Positions 42,966 to 53,140 of a stretch of 64,000 nt of DNA are shown piece after piece; within the stretch, counting starts at the first letter, position 1; each line of letters opens with the position of its first letter. The translations under genes were made by a program, and so were the position numbers. Under the pieces are notes generated by a model that searched no databases, was not told the origin of the DNA, and saw nothing but the letters and a program-made list of their open reading frames with translations. Source of the DNA: Galeruca laticollis (lineage: Eukaryota > Arthropoda > Insecta > Coleoptera > Chrysomelidae); assembly GCA_963921935.1 (NCBI GenBank), contig OY998180.1, forward strand, positions 1,178,001 to 1,242,000. The letters run 5' to 3'.

Positions 42966-45340
42966 ACATATATTTGTTATAATTTACGTAGGCATCCCGC
43001 TCAAAATACTACTACTAAACTGTGTGTCTCATTAACTTTTATATCTACAGTCTTAATAATTACAAACACCCCATGTATATATCAATTTTAATCATAACGT
43101 GCCTGGTATATTTTACGTAGATATCCCCGCAGAATAATAATAATAATGATGCAAATATCTTTTTAACATCGTGTATTGAAAAAATCTTAGTATACTGTTA
43201 TGAACCTAATTTTATGTAACACACAGCGGGTGAAATCTTTTCGAACCTCCCAGAATGTCATTGTAATTTTTCACATAAAATCTTACCTGCCCGTCGACCG
43301 TAATTTCTCTCTCTTATACCGACAAATCACAATATTTGAATAACATTTTGTGGGTTCCATTACTAAAATTCTTATTTTTATAATCAAGTTGTGGAAAGTG
43401 TTATCAAATTTCGGTATAATAATCGGTGGTTTATTAAAAATTAGCGTTTTAAATTATACCAATATTTCAGAATAGCTATTTTAACAAAAAGTAATATTCA
43501 ATAAAACTGTACCTCTAAGTTGTGAAATTATCGCTTCAAGATTTTCTATTAGCGTAGCATTCTTTTTGAAGAGCGGCTTAATTATATAAATTTAGTTGGG
43601 GGCAAGCCTGATGTCTTAGATGTCCTCTTCTATCACGATGGATATCCGTTAATACCAGTATTTGTAAATATGTTGCTCTTTTGTTGGTTTCTTGGAAAAT
43701 AATTCATATAAACCGAGTGTTGCAGTAAATTTGTTAGTAATAGCACTGTCAAACAGACTTCTGATGTGAGTCTGGGGTGTGTTTGTTATCCCTTCTGTTA
43801 CCCCTCTGCTATATGTCTGATAGACTTCAGATGTGTGTTATCCGTCTAATAATATAATGAGTCACAACATATTTTACTATAATGTAGTCGTACGAGCAAC
43901 AAATCTCAAAGCATGCAAAAACTTTGGGTGTCCTCTGTTGTCGAATAAAGTGGATTTGCTGTCATTGTCGTTGTCGTTCTAGTAATATCCTGTATGTGAA
44001 AATAATCTACCAATGCGGTTTGTTCGATGAAAATTTGAGCAATAATAGCAGAGATACATTGTAACGCCCTTATCTTTATATACCCTGTATATATGGCATC
44101 TTTTATGAAAAAATTCGGTATTTTTATGACTACGACCTGTATGTATATAAAAAATACGGTAATTTATGACTACACCCTGTATAAAATCGCAGCTTTTTAT
44201 GACTACGCACTGTATATATGTCTTCTTTATGACTACACTCTGTATATATGAACATCACATCTTTTTGACTACACCCTGTATATAAAGAAAAATGGTATCT
44301 TTTATCACCACACCCAGTATAAAAAATGCGGTATCTGTATGTATGTTGATGGTTTCTCAGTATTATATTCAGACATATATTTGTTATAATTTACGTAGAT
44401 ATCCCGCTCAAAATACTACTAAACTGTGTGTGTCATTAACTTTTATATCTACATATTTCTACAGTCTTAATAATTACAAACACCCCATGTATATATCAAT
44501 GTTAATCATAACATGCCTCGTATATTTTACGTAGATATCCCCCCGCAGAATAATAATAATGATGCAAATATATTTAACACCGTATATTGAAAAAAATCTT
44601 CGTATACTGTAATGAACCTAATTTTATGTAACATACCGCGGACTATTTAATATAGAAACGTTAATAATCTTTATGATCTAAGCTCAACGTCATGTCGGCT
44701 CCTCAAATCAACCACTATACAGAATATTGTCATTCAAATCTTTCCCTACTGAACAAGTGTAGGAAAGAGATACTACCTGTTCTTAGGTATAAAATCGATA
44801 TTAGTACAAAAAATATTTTATGATTAATAAGAAACACTTCCACTCGTATGTCGTGAATTCAATTCTAAGGTTCTTTATTGTCAATCTTCCCTTCGGAATA
44901 TTTTTATAATTTGTAATAACACAAATAATATTTTTTTTCTTCGAAGGTGTACAGAAAAATGTCGATGAAAATACACATAATTTAGGAAAGTCATCCTTTT
45001 TTAATACAGAAACGTTAATAATCTCTATGATATAACGTCGAAAGTCGTGATGAAGGAGATTTAAAAAAATAATTAACACTAGCATCATAAAATTTGGATT
45101 CGTTCCAGTAAATTAGATTTGTTATAGATTGATTTCTCTCATGTGTGTATGATAAAAATGTTATTATTGATTATACTAACAATTATTAAGTTCAATCTCA
45201 TGTGCGAACATTTTTACATCGTTCAAATATCAAGGACACTTGTTCACTAAGAGTCCTCAAATCGATGTCTCAGCCAATGTCTGTATCATATGAAATTTCA
45301 TCAAAATAACACTGTGTACTACAAATTTTGTGTATATCAT
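42966..45340. other. Right-arm spacer with no gene
   Basis: Inverted copy of 36814-38872 and of the inner part of 29847-31101. It includes the minisatellite at 44085-44345. The junction near 45010-45022 corresponds to the Penelope insertion site in the left arm and is intact here. Confidence 0.6.
44085..44345 (-). repeat. Minisatellite, right arm
   Basis: Inverted copy of 37501-37775; units read TTTATGACTACACCCTGTAT on the plus strand. Confidence 0.8.
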
Positions 45341-45406
45341 CCTCGTTGCACAACTGCTATGAATTCTGTTGGGAACGATAGGTTGTGGGATTGCGATCCC
45401 TCGTGG
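45341..45406 (+). tRNA. tRNA-like module 3, right arm
   Basis: Mirror of 30706-30770, with GGGAACGATAGGTTGTGG and GGGATTGCGATCCC. Confidence 0.4.
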
Positions 45407-45540
45407 AAATATCATAATTTGTTATAAAAATACCGCTTATCTACATAAAAAGTAACATCTCTAGTTGATTGATTTTTAAATTCCTCAATGCGACGTCTGT
45501 ACTCGATTAAAGCCATACTATACTACTTCCTGATTTTATA

Positions 45541-45614
45541 CGAGACACCGTGGTGTACAGCTTTGTGCGTCAGGCTAGTACCGTAAAGGTACGGGGATCG
45601 AATCTTACTCGGGG
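45541..45614 (+). tRNA. tRNA-like module 2, right arm
   Basis: Mirror of 30497-30569. It has CAGCTTTGTGCGTCAGGCT, GTACCGTAAAGGTACGGGGA and TCGAATCTTACTCGGGG. Confidence 0.5.
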
Positions 45615-45833
45615 TAAAATTTTTTTTCGATTTTATAGTTAATACAATTTTTTTAAAAACGTGGGACATATTCATGTATATATTGTCACATAATCCTACA
45701 AGGGAGCATTGAAGAAAACGTCGAAACCATCGTATGTTGAAATCAGATAATATTTTCTACGAGGCCTCGTGAAAATCCTTGAGATTTCAAAATAATACGC
45801 ATATGGCCAATTTCAAAAATGAAATACATTGGA

Positions 45834-45904
45834 ACCCTCATAGCATACATGTAGCGGTGTAGGCTGGGAACGATGAGGTCGTGGGTTCGAATCTCACTCG
45901 GGGC
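45834..45904 (+). tRNA. tRNA-like module 1, right arm
   Basis: Mirror of 30207-30280, with TAGCATACATGTAGCGG and a well-formed T-arm GTGGGTTCGAATCTCAC before TCGGGGC. Confidence 0.55.
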
Positions 45905-46139
45905 AAAAATTTTTTTCGGTTACGTCATGCACAAATTTACCGGATAAAAAATGGACGACACACAGACATCTAGAGAAATCTGTAAAAATGCGCCATCTAG
46001 CGAAATCCAGTGGCCGACGGATAAAAAATGGCCGACTGGTTAAAAAATGGACACACATACCGCTGACAGCGCCAACGACATCAGCGCCACCGTCACCTAG
46101 CGGACGTTTTAGTAGTGAGTTAGAACCCGCATAGCTACA

Positions 46140-47475
46140 CTACGGACAAGCCTTCATATAAAAAATCGCACAGATCAAAATAATGATAATATTAATTTAA
46201 TTTTCTAGGAAAGTAATGTCAAAGGTCCAATCTATAACGAAAAAAATCAGGAGTGCACTACAATGATGCTATTCAGGAGTAGAGTGCGGCAAACTTAAAG
46301 TGTCAAATAAAGAGGGGTGAAATAAAATATCCATAATTACTCAAAAATTAGTAGAGCTGGGACATTAACAAAGTCACCCATCAATTCCAGACGAAATTCT
46401 ATCTAATCGAACATGTTTCGAGTGGAAGATAGGATAAAAATGTATTTTTGAAGAATTGCGAAAAATACAATATTTTCCAGACCCAAATTTGTCGGAAAAT
46501 ACTTTTCCCCTAAAAAATAGTGAAATTATGAGGAATGGGGTTTTTGGTGCGACGAATAGACTGGTCTTGTCCATTTTTTGATAAGATCAAAGTTTCAAAT
46601 CTTAGCAGAGGATTTAAATTAAACAAAAACATGCCTTCATATGAAAAATCGCACAGACCAAAATAATGAGAATTTTCATTTAATTTTCTAGGAAAGTACT
46701 GTCAAAGGTACAATCTATGAAGAAAAAAATTAGGAGTACACCAAAATGATGCAATTCAGAAGTAGAGTAACTCAAACTTAGAGTATCGAATAAAGAGGAG
46801 TGAAATCAAATATTAATAGTTACTCAAAAATTAATAGAGTTAGGGCATTAACAAAGTCACCCATCGATTTCAGACGAAATTTTATCTAATCGTACATGTT
46901 TCGAGAGGAAGGTAGTCCAAAAATGTATTTTTGGTGAATTATGAAAAATGGAATATTTTTAGGTACATATTTGTCGGATAATATTTTCCTCTCAAAAATA
47001 CTGAAATTATGAGGAATGGGTTTTTTTGGTGGGACAAATCGACTGGTGTTTTCCATTTTTCGATGAGATAAATGTTTCAAATATTAGAGCATTTAAGTTA
47101 AAAGGAAGGAATTCAATTTTCTGAGAAAGGTCTAATTTTTGATAAAAAGTCCGTTGTTGCATGATACCGATGTTTGAAATCTTAGCAGAGGATTTAAATT
47201 AAAAGAAAACATGCCTTCATATAAAAAATCGCACAGACCAAAATAATGAATGAATTTAATTTTCTAGGAAAGTACTGTCAAAGATCCAATCCATGAAGAA
47301 AAAAATCAGGAGTGCACCACAATGATGCGATTCAGAAGTAGAGTGCGTCATACTTAAGAGTATCGAATAAAGAGGGGTGAAATCAATTATCCATAGTTAC
47401 TCATAAATTAATAGAGTTAGGACATTAACAAAGTCACTCATAGATTTGAGACGAAATTTTAACTAATCGAACATG
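46140..47475 (+). repeat. Array of ~490-bp repeat, right flank (about 2.7 units)
   Basis: Same unit and same plus orientation as 28921-29846; AATCGAACATGT-like landmarks at about 46396, 46888 and 47466. One unit carries an extra partial duplication around 47100-47200 (TTAGCAGAGGATTTAAATTA). The first ~120 bp pair with 29847-29965 in the left flank. Confidence 0.8.
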
Positions 47476-47615
47476 GGTTAGAAATTAAATAAAGATCAAT
47501 TATTGTTTAAAAACTATTTCTTTACCGTCAGTGGGATCAGCTGTTTAAAGAACGCGTGTGCTGTGATTATTAGGGTAAAAAGTTTTCCGTTTATGTGGGA
47601 CGCCGGTGATGCAAG

Positions 47616-48212
47616 ATGGCTAACACTAATAATGATAATGGAAGGCTTTCACTGAGTCATAATATCGATGAAAATGTATTAGAAGAATTCGCCAGTAGAC
47701 GAATGGAAATTCAATCAGCTCCGCAAGAAGTGGTTGACATGAATACTCTAATTACTTCTATGAATTGCCTTATGCAGCAAAATGCAACCATGCTGCAAAT
47801 GTTACAACAAAATATTAGCAACAATAGCAACCAATCTCAGGTTAATGTTAACGGCAGTCCGACTTATCACGTAATACCAGATTTTTCGAAATCTATTTTG
47901 ACTTTTAATGCTGAAAACTTATCAAAAAGCCAAGAATGGCTACGGAGCATCGAAAGCACTGCTACCCTACACAAATGGCCTACAGAATACAAATTGGAAA
48001 CTGCTCGGACACATTTATTGGGAGCAGCTAAAGCCTGGTACCAATCCAGACAACGTATTATTCATGATTGGGACGATTTTAAACGGGAGTTCAGTAAAAC
48101 ATTTGTACAAGGCCAAAGTTTGACACACCTTTGGAAACACATGATTTCTAGGACACAAATAGCCAAAGAGGACATCAGTGCTTATTTTCATGATAAAGTT
48201 CGCATGTGTAAA
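47616..48212 (+). pseudogene. LTR-retroelement Gag fragment, cut off by a gypsy LTR
   Basis: ATG at 47616 gives MANTNNDNGRLSLSHN, a Gln/Asn-rich stretch and then a Gag capsid-like block: LSKSQEWLRSIES, LETARTHLLGAAKAWYQ, IHDWDDFKREFSKTF and KVRMCKSL. This is the Retrotrans_gag pattern of Ty3/gypsy-type elements. Homology stops around 48210; the remaining codons come from the adjoining LTR. No zinc knuckle or pol follows, so the element is truncated by the next insertion. Confidence 0.8.
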
Positions 48213-48660
48213 TCATTAATTTATATTGTGATGTTTTTTCTAATTTATTTAAAACAGTAAACAGGCGGGATAAACTGTAAACACACAGTACGGCTACTTA
48301 CTAATTTATTTTACCTACGACCACCCCTGTCGGTAGTCAAAAACACACAGTCCGCAATCAATGTAAGACGTCTATTACGCACGGTAAAACAAAACGCACG
48401 GCTGTAAAGTAAATCGCACGGCTTCCATAGCAACCACTTAGCAACTGTCAATAGACGTAGCCATCTTATTCGAAATTTATTACTTAAATATTAGACGTTG
48501 AATTTTAGTCTATATATAAATGGTAGATAACATTTATTAGATATGAGATTGCATTTAATACTAAGAGTTATTTGGAATTATGTGATAATTGGTTCCGTTT
48601 CATTCAATCCGAATCTTTTAGCTGTCTGAATGTATCTCATATTAGTAAACATTACTATAT

Positions 48661-48769
48661 TATACACCAAGCGACTAAAGTGGCCGATTTAATCCCGCGG
48701 GTGGTGTTTGATTCCTGAGGGAAGTAATCTACCTAAGGGATTAATTTTACTTTGGTCGAAAGGTGTATA
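48661..48769. repeat. Palindrome of about 109 bp
   Basis: Arms TATACACCAAGCGACTAAAG...AATCCC and GGGATTAATTTTACTTTGG...GGTGTATA pair over about 35 bp around a GC-rich loop. Confidence 0.7.
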
Positions 48770-48835
48770 CGCTATTTTATGCAATTCCGGTAATTCTACA
48801 CACATTTTTAATAAGAATAACTACTACTTAGGATG

Positions 48836-48938
48836 GACTTTTACGAAACTTAGCTGGACATCGAGGGTGAACTTCTAAGATACTTGGCTGGGCATCGAGT
48901 AGCGACTTTTATAAAACTTGGCTGGGCATCGAGGATGT
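48836..48938 (+). repeat. Three ~36-bp tandem repeats
   Basis: Units share GACTTTTA-(A)AAACTTGGCTGGGCATCGAG with small differences. Confidence 0.75.
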
Positions 48939-48987
48939 ACGTTTTTATTTGTACTTTAAATCCCTTAACAAGTAGGTCGTAGGTAAA

Positions 48988-49121
48988 GTATAGTACGTAA
49001 CTCGTGTTGTAACGCATTTTACGCACTCACGGAATTACGCACTCGCTGCTACGCGGCTTCGTGCGTAACTTTTCCGTTCGTGCGTAAAATGCTTCTTACA
49101 ACACACGTTACGTAATATACT
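48988..49121. repeat. 134-bp palindrome rich in TTACGCAC
   Basis: The left arm AGTATAGTACGTAACTCGTG...TTTTACGCACTCACGG pairs with the right arm CCGTTCGTGCGTAAAA...GTTACGTAATATACT. CpG-rich centre GCTGCTACGCGGC. Confidence 0.8.
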
Positions 49122-49490
49122 ATAAACACTAAACTACTCACTAACACTTAATTTATATATACTTAACTAATCACTTTTATATACACAGTATATTCACTTG
49201 AACTAATTTATATAAACAGTTCACTAATTTATATTCACTTATTTACTTGTTTATCTCACGATGTCAAATTATCAAATAACTAACTCTTCCTGATCGGTCC
49301 CTCATATATTTCACTGGATTATTCTAGATTACAAAAACAATTGGCTTTATGGCATCTTATAGATGAGACTGGTCACAAAAAACAATGTAGATAAGATAGT
49401 CACTATTCGTAAACAATTCTAGGAAACCCTGCGCTTCCGCCATAATTTTAACTTTCATACCTAGCTTAGACAGAGTCGGATTTATGGACT

Positions 49491-50040
49491 CTATAGTAGT
49501 GTGCTGTTTCGTAACATTACCCCCTCCTTAAATGGAAGTTCCTCCTGGAACTTTTGTGTAGCCGAGACTGGATGTTTGAATCGGCAACTGACCCCATTTC
49601 TACACTTTTCGATCTTATGGAAATAGTAGGGTATCTCCATCGGATACTGATAACGGGGGTTGTAGCTGCAAATTAATATCTGGACACCGGTATCTTGAAA
49701 GATAATCTCTACCATGTTCCTGATGATTCGCCAATCCAACTGGTTACTCGCTATCTTAGGCATAGCCAGTTTCTTCACGCTGGATTCCAACACATGGTCT
49801 CGTAGGTTTCGAAGGGCTTCCCACACATCGCGGTAGGTAGATCGATCTTGAAATTCATTTTTAGTTACCACGTAGAAGACGTACCGCGAATTATGTTTCA
49901 GTTTCAGTGTCTTGCCAGGGGCTGGAATCTGGTCTTCAAGTTTTTCTAATTGCCCGAACTTCTTTCGAAAGAGGGTTGCCAACCCTCATGCGTTCTTGAT
50001 ACGGGCGGGGATGTTGTATGTCAGTGAATAATCTTCCGGG
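49491..50040 (-). pseudogene. Macro (ADP-ribose-binding-like) domain of the gypsy element
   Basis: Upstream of the 163-codon frame the sequence reads EDYSLTYNIPARI, a stop, then GLATLFRKKFGQLE. The frame continues YVFYVVTKNEFQDRSTYRD, LRNLRDHVLESSVKKLAMPKI and LDWRIIRNMVEIIF. This is the macro fold as found downstream of integrase in some insect gypsy elements: the KKFG helix, the YYLVTK-like strand and LAMP-I. The ADP-ribose loop usually has a G-GIA segment; a stop replaces part of it. A partial CCCH-like motif CRNGVSCRFKH follows. Its role in the element is unknown. Confidence 0.7.
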
Positions 50041-50280
50041 AGAGTGAATAAATCTTGTTGTTGTTCCGAAGTGACTCCATATCTAGCTTTCCCGGTACCT
50101 CCATACGCGCCCATAAATTCATCGAAGGTAGGGTCAGACACATTTCGAATATGGTTTACTCCATTCTCTAGGTCATGGTCTCCTTCGAATAGCGCTAGTC
50201 GGTTTTGGTTTTCCGTTGGGGATCTTGCTTATGCGACATATAACATCATTGATCCATTTCTTGATTAACTATGGACCTTC

Positions 50281-50920
50281 TCAGGATTTTTGTAATTTTG
50301 GAGAAAATGCTTTACTCTTCGTCGGATTGTGTAACCATACTTTGTCCCCTTCTTTAAAACCGCCTTCTGTGGCCTGCGTGTCGTACCGACATTTCATTCT
50401 GTCGCTGGCAACTTGAAGGTTTGTTAGAACTAATTCATGAATATCATCCAGCCTTCTTCTCAATTGGATCACGTAGTCTTCGCCTGCTAGATCTTCTCCA
50501 GGCCAACAGCCAAATTCCAGGTCACAAGGAAGCCTCATTCCACGTCCAAACAGGATTTTCGCCGGTGTTTCACCCGTGGACTCATTGACAGCAGATCAAT
50601 AAGCCAATGCGAATAGAGAAAGATACTGGTCCCAATCTCTCTGATGGCTGGATAATACTTTGGACAGGTATTTTCCAATAGTCCTGTTCATTCTCTCGAC
50701 CATTCTGTCTGACTGTGGATGTAATGCTGTTGTCCTGGTCTTCTTCATTCCCAGCTTTTCGCAAATCTCCTGGAACAGATGGCTTTCGAAATTTCTTCTC
50801 TGGTCACTGTGGAGTTCCAATGGCACTCCATATCGGCTGTTACATTCTTTCACCAATACATCCGCGACAGTTGTGGCCTATTGATTCGGGATCGCGTAAA
50901 TTTCCACTCACTTTGTGAAA
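50281..50920 (-). pseudogene. Gypsy integrase core and C-terminal region
   Basis: Frames give SRYGVPLELHSDQRRNFES (second catalytic Asp), ALHPQSDRMVERMNRTIG (catalytic Glu in the VER segment), SSHQRDWDQYLSLFALAY, LPCDLEFGCWPGED and DKVWLHNPTKSK. These are the rve domain and the chromatin-binding-like C-terminus of a Ty3/gypsy integrase. Stops and frameshifts separate the pieces. DQRRNFES has Arg where relatives have Gly, and SDRMVER has Arg for Gly. Confidence 0.9.
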
Positions 50921-50943
50921 TAATCCATTACAACCAGGATGTA

Positions 50944-51723
50944 TTAACCACCATTTTCTGTTGTCGGAAATCGTCCAGCGATGTCTAAAGCAATCCTTTC
51001 GAAAGGGCTTCCAACATTACACTGTTCCATAGGTGCCTTTCTCTTGCGATGAGGTCCATTACTCGTAGCACAAGTCGTACATTTCTTACACCAGTCTTTC
51101 ACATCATCGGAGCTGTTCATCCAATAAAACCTATCTCGGATTTGCTGGAGGGTCTTCTTCACTCCCAGATGACCTCCCGATGGACTGTCGTGTAACTTCT
51201 TTAGTACTTCAGCTACTCTTGTTCTCGGGATAACTAGCTGTGTCCTCATCTTCGAACCATCATCGTTTTCAAGGACTCTTTTCAACAGCCCTTCTTCCAG
51301 GACAAGGGAGTCCCACTGAGCCCAATACGCCTTGAGTTTCACAGGATTCGTAGGATGCTTACACGAACTGCGTGCTTGCTCTAGCTCGCCACAATTACAA
51401 CACCTGATTTTCTTCGGCTTCTTGTCTACCATACCTTTCAACAAGTTGACGATCTGGTCAATTCTGTCATCGTCACCTTCTTTCTGTATGGTCCTACCTT
51501 TGTTGTATCCGGAAGCCATCGTGGCTGCTTCATATTCAAGAGCAGCAGTCAATCTGTACAAATATTCCAAATGTTCGTGACCGTATCGCATGTCCAACCT
51601 CTTCTTCAGCTGCTCGAAGCCATCCGTTTCTGCCAAAGGTATCGTCTGAAGTACATCTAAGGCATCTCCCCGAAACGCGATAGTTAAGTTCACTGCTTTC
51701 TCCTTATCGGACCAATTATTCAC
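50944..51723 (-). pseudogene. In-frame Gag-integrase fusion frame, pol deleted
   Basis: A 259-codon open frame starts in the Gag region (NNWSDKEKAVNLTIAFRG, DALDVLQTIPLAE, LTAALEYEAATM), reaches a zinc-knuckle relic CCNCGELEQARSSCKHP, and then directly becomes integrase: AYWAQWDSLVLEEGLLKR, LHDSPSGGHLGVKKTL, the H2C2 zinc finger with CKKCTTCATSN, and DIAGRFPTTENGG. Protease, RT and RNase H, normally over 700 codons, are absent. The deletion kept the frame open. A TGA separates this from the upstream Gag (51724). Confidence 0.85.
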
Positions 51724-52176
51724 TCAAGCGGCTGCTTCAAACTGATTCACATAATTGGTCCACGACATTTTTCCATCGAACGTTGGGGCCTTGACTCGGG
51801 TAGAACTACCAATGTCTTCTAACTTAGGGTGTGTTTCTGGCTTGCAAGGTTTTGTTTGATCGGTCTTCTTTTCTTCCGCTGGCGTGTCGTGAGTCCTTAT
51901 ATCTGTCATCTCTTCGATTTTTTCGTCCATCGTTGTCTTATTCTCAATTTTCTCGTCCATCGTAATCTTATTCTCGATTTCACATTTTAGAGACGAAATT
52001 TCATTTTCAACGTCAGCGGCAATGTCGTTTTTCATTAATAAGATATCAGCAGATATATCGTTCTTCAAAGTAGAAATATCGCTCTTTATAGTTGAAATCT
52101 TCTCGTCCATGGCCAAAGCGAAGGTGATAGCATGCACGCCATGATTGAAAAACAAGTGAGAACATTCAGGAGATCG
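51724..52176 (-). pseudogene. Gypsy Gag N-terminus with coiled coil
   Basis: The frame carries MDEKISTIKSDISTLKNDIS and related heptad-like Asp/Ile/Lys segments, two copies of a MDEKIENK unit, and then VKAPTFDGKMSWTNYVNQFE. The coiled coil followed by PTFDGK-SW--Y--QFEAAA is the usual start of Gag in this gypsy group. A TGA after FEAAA interrupts it. The likely start is the methionine of MDEKIS; the ORF's first methionine lies in leader sequence. Confidence 0.8.
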
Positions 52177-52202
52177 AGTCCCATATACGCACCAGACCAA
52201 TA

Positions 52203-52592
52203 TGCCTGTATAATCAGGACTGCAAAAAAAACGGAAAACCGTACAAAGTGAACGAATTGTGTCATAACGATTTTGTTGACCTAAAAGCTTTAGCTGCAGA
52301 CCTATTTATCAATATTCCCAAAAACGTGAAGTTGACCGAGATTAGGGCTTTGAAACTGGACAAGGATCACCCAAAGGTCATATTTTATAAAACTTCGTTT
52401 GAACAAAGTGATTATTCTGAGGCACCAATCACAAATTCGAGAAGAAATGTGGATCTGGGAAAATTTGTATTAAAAGACGCATACAACAGAAAACCTGGCA
52501 TTATCCATGCTAAGAAGAATGGCCTACTATCTTTAATACAAAAGAAGCGTTGTGTACCAATGTACTATTTGGAATTTTATAAAAATCTGTAG
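52203..52592 (+). CDS. Partial ORF of an unidentified insect protein family
   Basis: Homology-like frame from about 52203 (YNQDCKKNGKPYKVNELCHN) to TAG at 52592, with 115 codons after the first ATG at 52248. It has DFVDLKALAADLF, LTEIRALKLDKDHPKVIFYK and KRCVPMYYLEFYKNL. The layout (tryptophan-poor beta-rich block, then basic C-terminus) recalls C-terminal parts of proteins found next to insect transposons, but I cannot name the family. It abuts the gypsy derivative directly, so the 5' part was probably lost. Composition is coding-like and free of stops. Confidence 0.55.
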   Translation, partial: CLYNQDCKKNGKPYKVNELCHNDFVDLKALAADLFINIPKNVKLTEIRALKLDKDHPKVIFYKTSFEQSDYSEAPITNSRRNVDLGKFVLKDAYNRKPGIIHAKKNGLLSLIQKKRCVPMYYLEFYKNL

Positions 52593-53034
52593 TTCATTTT
52601 TATTAAATCCAAGAAGTTTATTCCTCCAGTTTTAAATTTTGTTAGTTTTTTTGTATGAAGTTAATTTGTTATGATTATTGTAAGTGTTCATCGTTCAAAG
52701 TAGAATAAAATTGTTGGCTACACTGCACGGATTTTTTTATTTTTATTTAAAATAATTAACCGGAATTTAGGTTTATAACAATCTTTTTTTTATGAAAATT
52801 AATTTATTTGCGAGAAAAAAGTTACATCTTTCAAATTCGTCTAAACCATTATTCCAAAAAAATTTGTAATGCGGGCCTATTTCTCACCCTACAAAACTTG
52901 AAACAGAGCAAAAAAATTGTAGCTGTTTATTATTTTGATTTGCACTAGGATTGATTTGAAAAAATTGCAAAACTTAAAATCGTTCCCATGAGCATTCATG
53001 ATTTTTGAGATGTAACTCTCTTCTTCCGGATGAA

Positions 53035-53036
<2 letters not shown>
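52593..53036. other. 3' flank of the partial ORF, no gene
   Basis: AT-rich, with AATAAA at about 52704 that could serve as a polyadenylation signal for the ORF ending at 52592. Confidence 0.4.
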
Positions 53037-53118
<82 letters not shown>

Positions 53119-53140
53119 AATATATGTATATATATATATA
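53037..53140. repeat. (TA)n microsatellite
   Basis: About 100 bases of mostly TA; the transposon at 53141 is inserted in it. Confidence 0.95.

Larger units (their letters stand above)
29847..46259. mobile_element. Giant palindromic element with ~3.7-kb arms
   Basis: The left arm is 29847-31101 plus 36814-39381 and 41632 onwards; the right arm is 46259 down to 42401. They match base by base over long stretches once the nested Penelope pair (31102-36800) and MULE (39382-41622) are removed. Each arm holds three tRNA-like modules, a minisatellite of the CAGGGTGTAGTCATAAA type and part of a Polinton-type DNA polymerase. The outer ends read AGTGCACTCCTGATTTTTTT and join the 490-bp repeat. The centre falls at or next to the N gap at 42201-42400. 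It may be a non-autonomous Polinton-like element, an inverted duplication or, less likely, an assembly artefact. Confidence 0.75.
48227..49516 (-). repeat. Probable 3' LTR of the gypsy derivative, ~1.29 kb
   Basis: It starts (minus strand) TGTTACGAAACAGC just after the polypurine tract and may end CATCACA at 48227. It contains a 109-bp palindrome, three 36-bp repeats and a 134-bp palindrome, listed separately. With only one LTR present, the left border is inferred from the break in the neighbouring gag frame. Confidence 0.55.
48227..52200 (-). mobile_element. Ty3/gypsy deletion derivative with macro domain
   Basis: On the minus strand the order is Gag, then Gag zinc-knuckle region fused to integrase, integrase core, a macro domain and the 3' LTR. 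Protease, reverse transcriptase and RNase H are missing. The polypurine tract AAGGAGGGGG precedes TGTTACGAAACAG, the LTR start at 49516. No 5' LTR was found to the right, where a different sequence begins at about 52200. Confidence 0.85.

Noticed and set aside
47100..47300. CRISPR-like regular spacing in the 490-bp arrays
   Set aside because: Units are long, near-continuous tandem copies without spacers, in a eukaryotic context.
51332..51580. 82-codon plus-strand ORF
   Set aside because: Opposite strand of the Gag-integrase fusion frame.
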